Below the pieces are notes generated by a model that did no database searches, was not told the DNA's origin, and saw nothing but the letters and a program-made list of their open reading frames with translations. Shown piece after piece: positions 1 to 12,367 of a DNA stretch of 64,000 nt (within the stretch, counting starts at the first letter, position 1; every line of letters begins with the position of its first letter). Source of the DNA: Hypericum androsaemum (taxonomy: Eukaryota; Streptophyta; Magnoliopsida; Malpighiales; Hypericaceae); the NCBI GenBank assembly GCA_963995505.1, contig OZ023192.1:11639001-11703000 (forward strand), read 5' to 3'. The position numbers and the translations under genes were made by a program.

Positions 1-2640
1 TTATCATAAGTAAAATCGATGAGCTTCATTTGATAACATGTGTTGAGATTATTGGACATTGTACAGTAAATTTACCAATTTAGTGTTCTTTTTGTAATAT
101 ATGAAGAATCTAACTGTGGTATATGGATCTTATACTTACGAGCGGCAATTGAAAAACTTTTCATGATTCTATAGTATTATATGATGATATCTATTTAGTA
201 CAAATATGAGTGGTATGTTAAATGATGACTTTTTAACTTAATACATTTGTACTAAATAAAATATATTTATATTTTTATAATTATCATTCTAGCTAAAAAG
301 TTTTTTTTGAAGTGGTTCTAGCTAAAAAGTTCACTTTCAATACCAGCTGTCCTCTTTTCTTCCGCATAAAGTCAAATTGCAATCTCCTTTTTTTTCTCAA
401 AGTTGTTAGTTGTGCAATCTCTTACATCAACTATTGGGGTGTTACTCTAGCTAATCGAATTCGAGTTCTTGCTAATGCACATGTGTTAAATATTTACTTG
501 TTGAAAGAACTTTGCCGTCTTTTAGAAATCTCACCTGATTCAAATCTAGATTAATCGTTCTACTAAGTCAAACACCATATGATATAAAATCAAAAAATGG
601 TTAGTTGTGTTTTTTTCTAATAGTAAAGTTATTAGCTACGTTGTTAGTCGATTTGATTCACCTCATTTTACAGTTTTCCACGACTTGTTGCAACTTGATA
701 TATATATATATTTGAAATCTTTAGTATTTTGATTGGAACAATGTGGAACCTATTTAGAAAACGAATCTGTAATAATATTATTTTATATTTATAAAATTTA
801 TAACAAAACCTATTTTTTATCACGTGTTTCAACTTCATGATATTTTTTTCCCTTCCATCTGCTCTGCTCAGGAGGACCCTACTTGAATTAGTAAAATTGC
901 ATAAATAGGTTGGACAAAAACAACAGTCTGACTAGGCCCCGACGTGTGAGAGATCACTTTACAAATATCTAACGTCTCTATTTTTCATACCAAGAAAAAA
1001 ATCATCCTAATTCTGATAAATATACAAAGCGTCATGGATGTACGAGCCTATTTCCCTTTGTTTTTCTCAAAACCAACAATGTCACTAATTTAAACCGAAT
1101 TAAGTAATATTACACAGTTGTATTTTGAGATTCGAACTTGAAACATAAAACTAAGTTAGAACAATTTGTCGCAATTTTTGGTAAGTATAAATATGTGCAT
1201 TTGGCCTAATGGCACATGTTTAGCATCACTTGATATATGTTCAAATTTCAATCCATGATAGAAGTGTAACTAAGTGTAAAAAATTACCAAAAAAGACAAT
1301 TTGTCGCAAGCTAATCTCTCTCGATGCTAAACCGTTCCAAACTTTTAATTTTTGCAGTTGGAGTTAACTTTTAATTCTAGCCAAGGTAAAAAAAAATGTA
1401 ATTTGACTAGTTCGACCATGAATCGACCATTTAGGCGTACCAGGTTTGGGGTTGGTAGGCCCACCTTGTTCCGCACGAAATCTGTTCAGACCGGATAGTT
1501 CGACCGAATTTTTTGACTCGAATCCCCCGTTCAGACTAGATTTGGTTTGAAATCAACACTAAATTAAATAAAAAATAGCATTACAAGCTCTGTTTCTTCA
1601 ATCAACACAAAATAAACTAAATCAACAAAGAAAAATGAATTGAAGATGAAATAAATTGGTTGGAACATGAATTTTGAAACATATATTTAGACTATTTAGT
1701 CTATATATTATTATTTTAAAATAGTAAAAAATAAACGTGCAATCCGGTCAGGCCAACTATCCGACCGATCGACTTAGAGGATGAAAAAAATCCTGGGTCG
1801 GCCTCCATATCGTTTTTTAAAACCAATTGGATTTAGACTATACTGTACGTTCGCACTTCACATATTTATAATACCTCCCACGAGCAACGAAAGTTAAAAA
1901 AAAACAAAGACGAGTAACGAAGTTATTATTTGAGAGGTATTGCTCAGGTTGTATGGGGGAGCTCTCCAAGAAAAAAAGGTCACAAGGGCCAAAATCAACG
2001 TAAAATAAGATTTTAGAGGTACAATGTACAATTCTTAAAATTACAACTACAAGCCAAAGCCATACCCTCAAAATCTGACAAGATGCCAGTTGATTTCCCT
2101 TGGACAAAGTTCCAATTAGAAAAGGTTGGTCTAAGCAACCTGGAGATCTTGGATTCATGATACTATTATGAGAGTTAGTCTTCAAATACAACCCGATAAT
2201 ACTCTATTTAAAATAAAAGAAATAACAAAAATTCGAATTAGAATCCTCACAGAGCCACCACATTAATAGAGCTTTGTCCCGATGGTCTGCCAACCAAAAA
2301 GTTTGTCTCCGATGAAGAATTACAGAAACAAGTCAGCCTTTTCCTACGTCTAACTCTAAAGTCTAAACATCACGTGTACCATAACTTTCGGCTCCAGGCT
2401 TGGACGTATCCAGAAAGGCGATTTAGACTAGGATCCTTCCCAATTTTCTCAATTGTGGTCCATATTCTGATCGGATTGCAAAGATCGAGGTCAAATCTAT
2501 TCCGGGTCCTCTAAATCGACTAATCTACCGATCCCTCGGTTGTCGAATAATTTGGTCTAACTTGGATACAACTCATGCTAAGGACGTCCGACGCCGGACA
2601 CGATGGCCAGTACATTAATTTGATGACAAAGAACTCTGCA
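1..2640. other. AT-rich intergenic region without supported gene
   Basis: Very AT-rich DNA with short, unconvincing open frames and no recognisable domain on either strand. A dispersed repeat sits near 1390-1825 (listed separately). The last few hundred bases lie downstream of the minus-strand gene ending at 2947 and probably hold its 3' UTR, but no poly(A) site can be fixed. Confidence 0.6.
1390..1825. repeat. Dispersed repeat, copy A (related to 15690-16125)
   Basis: This block and 15690-16125 share a colinear series of landmarks: a GACCATGAATCG or GACCGTGAATCG motif near the start, a central stretch about a pair of TTTAGTCTA motifs, a run resembling ATAGTAAAAAATA, and a closing CCGACCGATCGACTT/CCT motif followed by a TTTTAAAAC-like end. 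The TTTTAAAAC-type ends are typical of small non-autonomous DNA transposons, but I cannot fix the terminal repeats or a target duplication. It does not code. Confidence 0.55.
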
Positions 2641-2946
2641 AGCTTCGTACCTGAAGCAAAGTAGTAAATTTTGCATCATCACAGCCTCGTAGACAAAGTT
2701 TACCCTCTCATCATACCGAAACCGTAGATCAATACTTGTACTAGCACAAGCATGGCTCTTGTATGATACACAGCAGAGGAGAGTAATCTGACATGGAGCA
2801 TTCTATGTTGCATTAGAATTTCGGACTGAAGATACGGCATTCGTTTAAAATGTACAAACCAGGCACATTCCATGATGGCATATTTCAGCCAGGTCATCTT
2901 GTACATCGCGTACGGTAGTTTTCCCGAGGAGCATGAAGGGGATGAC

Positions 2947-5801
2947 TCATGACCTTCTTTCCGACTTCTTGTCAGTGGTTCTTTTTTCTTCTGCTTCTCT
3001 CCTTTTCTGCTGCCTGCCATTTTAAACAAGAGGGATTAAATAGTTGTGCGTTGCGGTCAAGAGAATGCAGCTCATGGAAAACCACCAAAAGGCAACAAAC
3101 AGGATGTGATCATGAACGTAAGCAAACTTACACATATGCCGTGTATCCAGCGCCAGCATTAGCGGACATAAGGGCAGCATGCGCTGCAGCTGTGGGCAAG
3201 GAATCATGGCTACCACTTGGTGCAGGATTCCTACCATCAGGTTCAACCTGAAATTCAAAAGGACAATATAAAATCCTGAAGAACAGTAACCCATGAGACA
3301 TTGTTCAAAGTTTCATGCTAAGATTATACCTTGATAGTATCCCATTTTGATTTCTTGCTCTGTCTTCCATCCCGAGCAGTCAGATCAGCAGTTGGTTGCA
3401 TGGGATGCAACCCAGTAGCAGTCAAACCTGAGAAAACAGATAACCAACCTCATCCATGCATTCCATTATAGCTAAAACATTTACATATAAAGGGATGATA
3501 TTACATTAAACCAAAATCGTAACCAAGTTCTCAAAAGATCCTTTCAAAAGAAAAAAAGGTTTACAGACCTGGCACAGGTGCACTAAACTTTGTGGCGGGC
3601 ACGACTAATCCAGGTTGAGTTCCTCCAGAAACAAAATCAACCCTTGGACTCTTCTTCAATTCCTGTTCTCTCCTCTCCCTTTCACGCCTCATATCAAGCT
3701 CTGTTTAACAAAACACAGCAATTCCCATGAATGTTATAACTGATTGTAAATGATGATTTGCATTTTTTGAATAGCATCTATTATCAGCCAAAATGCATAA
3801 ACTAGTGCAAGGTTTAACAGGGAAAGCATTCTTTATTTACAAAACAGATTGCCCCCCCTCGCTCAAATTTTAATTTGTTGTTTTCTTTATTTTAATTTGA
3901 TATGATATTTGATATGTTGGAGACTCCTAGGGATGGTTAGTGTGCATTAGGGTGTGTGGACTGTCTTGCCACCAGAAATAATGAGGGGGCAGTTTTGTCT
4001 TGAACAATTTTATCCAAAAATAGAAAAATAAATCATAGTGCCAGTACCAGCAGCAGAAAGAATTTCATAACATAATCATGTCACAGATGGAGGCAACTTT
4101 CCTTCTTATTATATTAAATTAGACTTGGCTGAATACGGAGATTGAACGCAAAATCTAGCTGCAAGAACGGCATTATCACAAAACTGCAAATATACAGTCT
4201 GCAGCCAGAGCATTTCAACAGATCCTACCTTCAACCATTTTCCCAACTACAAGTATCATTTCTGACACACTAAAAAGTAACTCAGTAACTTAAACCTGGA
4301 TTTCTGGATGGCAGGGTTTAGCAAACACATGCAAATCCTATTAACATGAAATTAAAATTAGGAGGTAACTGAGAAAAAGAAGACATAGTAAGAAACATTA
4401 TTGACCTATTTCATCGAAGTAGTCGCTTTTGTCATATCCATGAGGGTCAAATACTTCTTTACGGAAGCAAGAACCAATCTGATCAATATCTTGATAACTC
4501 ACAGCATGAAGCAGGAAGTCTGGATTTCGATAATCCTTCCTGTTGCGGACCTCTGCATTAAAGCTTCTACCAACTTTCTTCAACTTAAGAAACTTTTCTA
4601 TCCGTTTCTGCAAGGAACAGAGTAGGAATGAAGGGCGAGGCAGTCAATCTCACACATTAAAGATAAAGGACACAAGAACTTATCATAAGTAGGTAAATCC
4701 TAATGAAAACACATCAAGTCTTGGGAGAAGTTTTCCACACGACAGGCACTGCATAGCTCTCCACACAAACTCTCCACCGGAGAATCTAGGTGGTCCTAGT
4801 CAAAATAATCAAAATTTCTATGTCAGGCCAGCTAGTTAAAAATGTGCCAATATGCTAGTGCATAGCTTCAAGCCAAACTTTATCATATAAAGTTAAGAGG
4901 GGAACTTTTTAAACTTGATTCCACGTTAAGAAAATTGAAAACAAAGAAACAGTACACGGAACATGAAGGAAACACCTAACATAGAGCATCCCAGCAAAGG
5001 AACTGATAAAAACAGACCTGCAGCTCTTCTGGGCACTTCACTTTTGGCGGTGGAGGGAGGAAGCTATCAAATGGGTCAACATTTTCCTCGTAAACAGGAT
5101 AAACATCCTGCTCCAGGCATACAGTTTCTGATTCATCAACAGCACCATTTATGCCAACAGCTTGCGAAAGTTCCAGATGCTCTGACAACTGGGAAGTTGC
5201 CACCCCTGGCGATAAAACCTGTACAACACTCCCGGGTGACCTATGTTGGGCAGCATCAGCTGCACCACAAAGAAACAGCAATGCAAATCAATAATAAGTG
5301 AAAATCTAGCACATCAATGCTCGCTATCAACAACACGTACCATTATCAATCCGAAGATCCTCCGCAAATCCCGTCCCCTGAAACCACACAAAACAGAAGA
5401 AACCACCTTCAATCGCCAAACCAACCAACAATCCTCCCCGAAAAAACCCCACATAAAGGAACTACTTTTCAATGTACCTCGGGTCCGGGGGACATGGCGA
5501 CTTCATCGTGGCCGTAGTCCACAATAGCAACACTACCTCTCCTCGTCGCCGCCTCTGAACCATCCTGCGGGGTAGAACCCAGGTTGCCCGGGAAGGCGTC
5601 TCCTCCAGCGGACGACAGGTCGTTGGCTGAGTCCAAATCCATTTGATTGTCCTCGCGGTCGGTCGGCTCGCTCTCCTCTCCCCCGGGCGGTCGACGGGGG
5701 ACCTCGTCGAGGTCTTCCATCTCCTCGTCTTCCTCTTCCTCGTCGTCGTTGTACATGGAGAGCAGCGCGATGCCTTCCGGTTGCTTCCTCCTCGACGCCA
5801 T
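2947..5801 (-). CDS. HCNGP/SAP30BP-like nuclear regulator, eight exons
   Basis: Spliced minus-strand gene with exons 5801-5478, 5377-5341, 5259-5018, 4607-4406, 3700-3569, 3427-3330, 3247-3132 and 3013-2947. All introns have GT/AG ends and the phases add up to 405 codons plus TGA. The start is the ATG at 5801, which opens the family-typical N-terminus followed by GIALLSMYND. Residues about 17-33 form an acidic stretch. The HCNGP domain begins near LPPPPKVKCPEELQ (about residue 188) and runs through exon 4, including FNAEVRNRKDYRNPDFLLH and DIDQIGSCFRKEVFDPHGYD. The C-terminus is basic and rich in Lys, Arg and Glu. The family (human SAP30-binding protein and plant homologues) is nuclear and linked to transcription and RNA processing; the plant role is little known. 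Length and domain order fit an intact gene. Confidence 0.9.
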
Positions 5802-5846
5802 CGGCGGATTGATTCTGATTCGGCTGATTTGGGGAATTTCGGTGAT

Positions 5847-6014
5847 TTAGGGTTTCGTTTTGATGGTTTGGGATTGAAGAAAGAGTTTGTATTTGGAAGA
5901 ATTGGCGGATTGGATTATTATTAACGATTAATTGGGAGTTCTTGGAAGTAGAGAGGGATTGGGAAAGGGTTAGTGGTTAACGGCCCAATGGGCTTGATGG
6001 GAGAATAATGGGCC
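5847..6014 (-). promoter_or_regulatory. Telo-box and site II elements upstream of the HCNGP-like gene
   Basis: Upstream of the ATG at 5801 the minus strand carries a telo-box, AAACCCTAA (5855-5847). Farther out are three site II-type motifs: GGCCCA at 5982-5987, TGGGCT at 5989-5994 and TGGGCC at 6009-6014. This pairing is known from plant genes active in dividing cells, where site II motifs bind TCP factors. The assignment to this gene rests on position only. Confidence 0.6.
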
Positions 6015-6594
6015 TGGACCCTTTCTTAATTGATCCAAGAAAGATATGCGTGGAACTTGGAAGGTATTATTACTAACAAACACGTTTAAATTAACTATCT
6101 AGTTTAATACTCGAGCACTTGAGGATATTCAATTCTTAAATATTTGTTGTGACTTGGAATTTGAGGAATTTGGTCATCATTCAAAGATTTTTTTAATTTT
6201 GAATCTGAATTAATTCACTTATGTCGAATAAATGCCTTTGGATTCGGTACGGATAACAGGGGATGGACAATACCATGCTGCAGGTCTGACGCACGTGGTT
6301 GTTAGGGGGTGGAGTTATTTTTAAAAGTGGTTTTGTGTCAAAAAAGTAGTTTTTGGGACCAAAACTTCGACGATATATAATTTTTGACTAGTTTGGAATT
6401 TTCAATATATATATATATATATCGGAAAGGGAATATAACAACTTATACGAATTAGAGCCATTTTAAGATTTTGTCAAAAATTCTAAGTAGTTTTGTGTGG
6501 ATTCTTGATTCGAATTAAATTTTCTATGCTAAATGTCTGGTATAAATCATGTGAAACCTTACAAAGTAGGTTCTGATGCGGTTCGTCCCTGTGT

Positions 6595-6805
6595 TTTTCC
6601 TTCTAATTGATGTGTCTTTGTGTTTTACCTCTGTAAAATGATATGTCGTGTGTTTTAGCATTTGAAAATTGATATGCCTTTGTGTTTTGTCTTTGAAAAC
6701 TGATGTATTGTTGGATGTGCCGTCGTTGTGATATGCCGTCGGAGTGATGTACCATTGGAATGTGTCGTTGGAGTGATCTGCCCTCGAAATGATGTTTCGC
6801 TGGTC
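6595..6805. repeat. Degenerate tandem repeats of two unit lengths
   Basis: Between about 6595 and 6700 a unit of roughly 31-34 bp recurs about three times; each begins TTGATGTG or TGATATG and contains TTGTGTTTT or GTGTGTTTT. From about 6712 to 6805 a shorter unit of about 16 bp recurs about five times, each with the pattern TGATxTGCCxTCGxxx. Copies differ at many positions, so the array is old. No protein is supported. Confidence 0.5.
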
Positions 6806-7254
6806 TTTATGTTGTCCGATTGGTATTGCTGAGGAGACACTTGTATATATGTCCATGCGAATCTATTACCACTCTCGGATTGTTATTCCGGCTTAGTTAC
6901 GTTGTGTAATTAGTGATTTTTCAACTTCTATGTAATTTGTACAGGAGAGAGATTCTCTCTTTAGTTGTGTTAATTAGATAGCAATGTCTCGAATGAAGAA
7001 TTTTATTTATTTTGTTTTAATATCGTTGTCTCTTCGGTTAATTGCATCTCTTTTGAAGGTTCTCTTCGGTTAATTGCATTGATTTAATAATGTTCAAAGA
7101 TTTGAAAAGCCAATTCTCGTTGACCATCGGGGCCTGACAATGGCAGGTAGTAACTAGTTGTTGTGATGCTTGTAGGGCGGAGCCCAAATGGCCACTGGCT
7201 GGTCCACCGCCCACAACCTACATTGACGTGAGTTAAGCTTTTCATTCATAATAA

Positions 7255-7440
7255 TCAATTAACATAATTGGTTACAAGATATAGCATAAACGTTAGAGAT
7301 AACATCAAGATCTGACTTAAACAGTCATTGATTAATGCATATAACACGATCACAAAACAAGAATGTTGGGTAAGGGTGGTATTGGCGAGGACATCGGCTT
7401 TGAAAGCCAAATCCAATTCTATGTCGAAAGCACCACCCAA
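7255..7440 (-). repeat. Dispersed repeat, third copy of the 32.4-33.1 kb family
   Basis: Read on the minus strand, this stretch resembles the sequences at 32365-32530 (+) and 32846-33060 (-). All three share a GACATGGAAGTGGACT-like start, a GCxTTCAxAGCCGATGxCCTC middle and a CAACAxTCxTGTTxTGTGATC core. The conceptual translations keep similar words (AFKADVLANTT against AFKVHALVNTT), so the source may once have been coding, but I do not recognise a protein family. Confidence 0.45.
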
Positions 7441-7927
7441 AAAATTATTGAATACGTGATATCCACTCGACTACAAACAGGCCAAAAGATCTCCACATGA
7501 TCACATCATGAGCATATCAACTCAACATCTGCTCGAAAAGAAAAGAAAAATTAAAAATGGCAAAATATTTTTAATTGAAATTGGGAACCCTTTTAATTGG
7601 AGTTATAATTCACCATCACCCCAATTTAAAATGACGAGATATTGTTTCTTATGGAGGACAAACTTTCTTTCCCTTGACACATACATTGACTAAAATGTCC
7701 TCAAAAGGTAAACAAAATTACATTTCGGGTTTTCTCTTTTCTACTCTTCATCGTTGCTATTCAATTCTTCTTCTCTCCATCAGATATAGGAAATTCCACA
7801 ATATCAGAACCTAAAAATTGATAAGAATAATAAGACATTAGTTCTATTGATATTAACAAGAGTAGAGATATATAATACATATAACACAAAAAGAACCTCC
7901 AACTTGAAGCCAATCGGATTCTGCATC

Positions 7928-9880
7928 TTAAACATATATTGGTTCTTCTTCTAACATATTCTCCAACTTATCTTGATCGATTTCACTTTCTGGATCTTGC
8001 TCAATGACCCAAAATTCAGTCTTATCAATGCATTCATAATCAATAGGATCATATGGCCTTCTTGAATTTTGCATCCTAGAACATTAATGTAATTGGTTAA
8101 TAAGATAATAGAAATAATCTAGTGTGAACTGTAGAGTGAATAATTTATAATACCTATATCTTAAGCGCAAGTTGTAATGAATATACAACAAGTCATTAAA
8201 TCTTTGATGTTTCAAACAATTTATCTTATGGGAATGAATTCGTTCAAATGTACTCCAGTTATGTTCACAACCCGAAGAAGAAGCAGTTTGACTAAGAAAT
8301 CGAGTTGCCAACTTTTGCAAAGTTGGTGTAGCGCAACCAAAAGTATTCCACCATGAATCTGCTAAAAAAGCTTGATCAATATACATCAAAATAATTAGAA
8401 TTTACTTTATAGCAAGGTTAGGTAATATGGAACAATTACCTAGAGGAACTGTCTTAGAAAATTCAACTGCCAAAGAATGCGAGAAAAATGGTGGTTTATG
8501 ATCTCTGTAAGCTTCCATTTCAGTGTATAACTTTGATGCATCTATCAAGCCTACTACTTTTTGCATCTCAAAAAAGTCGAGTACAGCTTGGGTAATCTCA
8601 AGTTTCTTGCAATAAGTTGCCTGATCGTACTGCAAGGCAGGATTTAAGTAGTAAGAGATCATATGAATACTCCGACGGAACATTGTATCCCACCTAACCT
8701 TGATAATATCAGTGCAAGGCTTGTAGAGCCTCTTCTTATTCAAAAATGTCTCCTTGATGGCTTTGCGAGCTCTAAGCATCCCCTCATAAACATATCCCAT
8801 GGAAGGCTTTTCATCACAATCACAAAGACACAATAACCGCATTAAAGGAGCCATCACCCTCACAACAATCAAAACATTATTCCAAAATTTTCTATTCAAA
8901 ACAAGTTGCCTCACTTCCATGCCTTTGGGCATCTTTAAATATTTCTTGAATTCTTGAGAACAAACCAAAGCTTCCAAATCATCATTGTGGTCATACAAAC
9001 TTTTAAGAGCAACAGACGTTGTAGCAAACTGTGTTGCCTCGGGTCTTACAAGCTCAGTCCAATTATGTCGCTTTCTTAACCAATTCAAAATCCACTTGTG
9101 ATTGTACACAAAGATAGTGATCTTAGAAGCTGAAGTAGCTATCGACTTTATCAATGACATGTCACAAATTTCCTTCATGATCAAGTTAATGCAATGGATA
9201 GCACAAGGAGACCAAACGATGCTATGGTACTTCTCATTCAACAACCTTCCAGCAGCCTCATAATTAACTTCATTTTTAGTCACAACTTGAACAACATTAT
9301 CAACACCCACCCACTTAACAATCTCAAAAAATAAGTTGCACAATGCTTGAGCATCTGAGATGAATCCTGAGACATTGACTGACTTCACAAAAGTTACTCC
9401 CTTGGGGCAATAAACCAAAAAGTTAATCAAAGACCTTTGTTCATTATCTGTCCAACTATCACCCATAATAGTACATCCCTTTTCTTCCCATGTGATTCTA
9501 TAAGAATCAACAACTAACTCAACGAATTTTTTAGCGTCTCTAAGTAAACCATTACGCAAAGCATGATAGGATGGGAGAGTATATCCAGGACCCATACTAG
9601 CCATCTTGTCAAGAGCTACTTGAAAAAGAGGCGAGTTTACAGCACTCATAGGAACCCCAGCTTTATAAAACCACATCGTAATAGATAAATCTGTATCTTG
9701 CAATGAAGCTTTTATACGAGGTTGAGAATGATCATTCACACCATACTCTATAAGCTTCTGAATGCTTGCATCTATAACTCTTTTCTTTGGATAAAGTGGA
9801 CCTAGTACTTCGTCGTCGTCATCATCAGAACTACCTCTTTCCTTTGAAAAATGCGGACTCTTCTTCTTCATCATCATCAT
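7928..9880 (-). CDS. hAT-type transposase-like protein (DUF659 plus hAT dimerisation domain), three exons
   Basis: Exons 9880-8440, 8358-8154 and 8075-7928 join in frame through two GT/AG introns of 81 and 78 bp and give 597 residues plus TAA. The first of four consecutive ATGs (9880) is taken as start; an upstream exon cannot be excluded. The protein has a Lys/Ser/Asp-rich start, a DUF659 region (about residues 60-230, with GDSWTD near 141 and CAIHCINLIMKEI near 228), and in exons 2-3 the hAT C-terminal dimerisation domain (WWNTFG, SGCEHNWSTFERIHS, LRLR). No BED zinc finger is visible. Where plant relatives have TDNA, this protein has TKNE at about residue 202 (codon 9277-9275), so the second catalytic Asp is lost. 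It could be a recently dead transposase or a domesticated one. No terminal repeats were found. Confidence 0.75.
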
Positions 9881-9889
9881 CCTCAAAAT

Positions 9890-10869
9890 TTTATGACTTC
9901 TTCATTCTCTTGGAACTCTTGGCGTTATACATCACTCTTTCACTATAAACAATACGAGCCAAAAATACATAGAAACAATAAAAATGAAATTTTGGAAGAC
10001 AATCCTTCAGAAATGACACAAATTCATACACACAAATGAAAGAAGAAAAAGTAAAATATTGGCAAAAATTTTTGTAACAAGCATTTTGTAACTGAGAAAA
10101 TAAACAAATAAGGAGGGAAAAAAACTTATAACTTAACCTCTTTCAACCATTTAAGACCACAAATATAAGCACTATGTTAAAAAATATTTCCAGAGCATGA
10201 AATTGAATGATCGAATTTCAACGATATTATATACATTAATGAAGGAACAAAATATGGAAAATATTTCCACATCTTCCGCGAAGAAGGCAAAGGAGAGAAA
10301 TGGACCTATGAGAACTAATGTCTGAACTCTTTTCTCGTGGGGGCGACGTCTAACGGCAGGGAACCCTAGTAGAAAATAGACCGAGAGAGAGATTACTGGC
10401 TTCCGCAAGAGGGGGAGGGAGAGAAATTAAGGAATGAAATGGGGTTTCAAATTGAGCCAGCTTAATACCAATAGGTAGGATGACAACTGATACTATCTCA
10501 TTTTCCAAAGATTGGTGCGTCAATTTCCACCGTTTGTAGAAATAGCAAAACTTTGCTTGGGAAGGAAATAACCGTCTAGAACACAGAGTTTATGTAAACC
10601 CGCCTAAATTTTCTTGACAAAAAAATTGAGCGGGTTTAATAATTCTGCTCAATTCCAATGGACCAATTAACAAATACTACCCAATGGGCTCCGTGCAAGC
10701 CCACAACTCAAGCAAATCGCAATTCCTTAGTCTAAATTTAGACGAGTTTGATTTAAACGGTTGTTGGTTCTCTAATTCCTTTATAAGCATGTTGTTACAT
10801 GTTGGAGATTTAGAATTCCAATTTATCAAAATGGTATATCCATTCTATCCTTATCCGCTAAGGATTTGA
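9890..10869. other. Upstream flank of the hAT gene, no supported gene
   Basis: AT-rich sequence upstream of the hAT gene. It contains no BED-finger exon I can recognise and no clear terminal inverted repeat. Short open frames on both strands have no family features. Confidence 0.45.
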
Positions 10870-11154
10870 TTCTTAAAATCTTTAAATCTAACCCAAAATT
10901 TTAAGATAATTGGTAGATAAATTTTTCACACTTATAAACTAGCTCACCACTATTGTACTTAGCAATGTGAGATTTTTAATACCTTCGTTTGACTTTACCA
11001 ATCTGCGAGAAATGGGGTCGTGCGAGTATAAGAATGAGCACCAGATCAACCTACTCTAATACTATGTTAGAAATCTCTATATCCAACTTAAAACCTTAAA
11101 ACAATGAATAAGTAGATTTTTCACATTTATAAATGAGCCCTGAGTTTCTCAACA
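10870..11154 (-). mobile_element. Degenerate TRIM element
   Basis: A miniature LTR element on the minus strand. LTR-like segments lie at about 10872-10981 and 11065-11154. They match the LTRs of the TRIM at 57388-59274: TGTTAGAAATCTC start, CACATTTATAA or CACACTTATAA middle and a GTGAGATTTTTAA end. Just inside the right LTR the minus strand reads TAGTATTAGAGTAGG, a primer-binding site like that of initiator tRNA-Met. The short internal part, with a TCGCACGACCCCATTTCTCGCA stretch, also matches the second copy. It has no coding capacity. LTR ends are eroded. Confidence 0.7.
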
Positions 11155-12360
11155 ATTTACATGATGCAGAGTGAATCAGGGGAGGGAAGAGAGTAGATAT
11201 TTGGTTTTAATTGCTAGAAATTCTAGTTTCTAATCTAAAATTGGATGTCCGAGTGATTATGATTTAAGGTTTCGCCAAGTTTTATTTGCCAAGGATCAAA
11301 GTCTCTCTGGCCTCAGCTTCTCTATGTTCATATTTCTTATAAGAAAAAAATTGCAAAAGGCACTTTGTAGTTTGTTCATATAATGTTATGTATTATGTGA
11401 AGTGAGACAACTTATTTTTACTAACGAAACCTTGTTGGACTAAATCGTAAAAATAGCGGAATTGTAAGAACTTAATTGCAAAATTCAGAAACCTTGACAT
11501 CGACGCTTCTTTTTTTTTTTTGAGGGGGTCATCGACTCTTATTTAGCTTACTTGAAAGAAAGAAATAGTTTTTTTCTCGGTGTACCCGTACTCGTAGTAA
11601 GATGACAAGTTGGGAAATGAAACCACAAATCTTGAGTTGATGAGAGAGAGTTTAAATTCAAATTTTACAAATATAACTATATTAAAATTCGGTAAAAAGA
11701 ATTTTACTACACTTCGAACCGATTCGATTAAAACGGTCTATTGACCAAGTGACAAATGGCCTAGTGAAACCTGAAACCACCGAAAAAAAAAAAATCAACC
11801 TTACGTGGCAAGATATGAACACGAATCTTACGTGGTATGATATGATCTTATGAAGCATTTCGTTTGATGGAGGAACGGTGTGGAGCCTATCAGCCACGTC
11901 GAAGCCCACAAAGCCCTACTCATCAGCCACGTTCTTTCTCAACACCTGACTCATAAGCCACCCTCTCTATTTTACTCTATTAAGCCCAGATTCAAAGGAC
12001 TAGCTAGATATTAAACCAGCCTCAATAATTTTCCGATTTAGTTCTAAATTAGTCGAATTCGGTGCAAGAGAGCAACAGATATTTATACCCTCCCTATTTT
12101 ACTTTATATGAATCCCAGATTCTGAGGACCAGCTAGATATTAAACCAGCCTCCCCTCTTTTCAAGATCAGAATCCACCCCGCCGTATACTAAAAACTTCC
12201 CTTTGCCTCTCCGTCTACTTGAAGCGTCAACTTTGGTAGCCATAACTACAAGTCTTAACCCTTGGCACCCATCACTAGCCCATTTCGAAGTAAAATGATA
12301 TTCGACCTAATGACAAAGACATAAATAAATTGACGGAGATTTTTACTTCTAGTTGCTGCG
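11155..12360. other. Intergenic DNA upstream of the DOG1-like gene
   Basis: No gene is supported. The region includes poly(A/T) tracts near 11510 and 11785 and two similar segments (about 11990-12025 and 12120-12155) that both contain GGACTAGCTAGATATTAAACC or close variants, a local duplication about 130 bp apart. Confidence 0.45.
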
Positions 12361-12367
12361 CGTAAGC

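Larger units (their letters stand above)
6015..7927. other. Intergenic region with short repeats
   Basis: No gene can be supported. It holds a (TA)n tract near 6404-6422, a degenerate tandem-repeat block at 6595-6805 and a copy of a dispersed repeat at 7255-7440, both listed separately. From about 7700 to 7927 the DNA is directly downstream of the hAT transposase stop codon and may be its 3' UTR or the left arm of the transposon. I could not find the terminal inverted repeat. Confidence 0.5.

Noticed and set aside
8402..8440. End of the hAT frame by in-frame stop at 8402
   Set aside because: A GT/AG intron of 81 bp removes it and joins exactly to the hAT dimerisation domain in phase.
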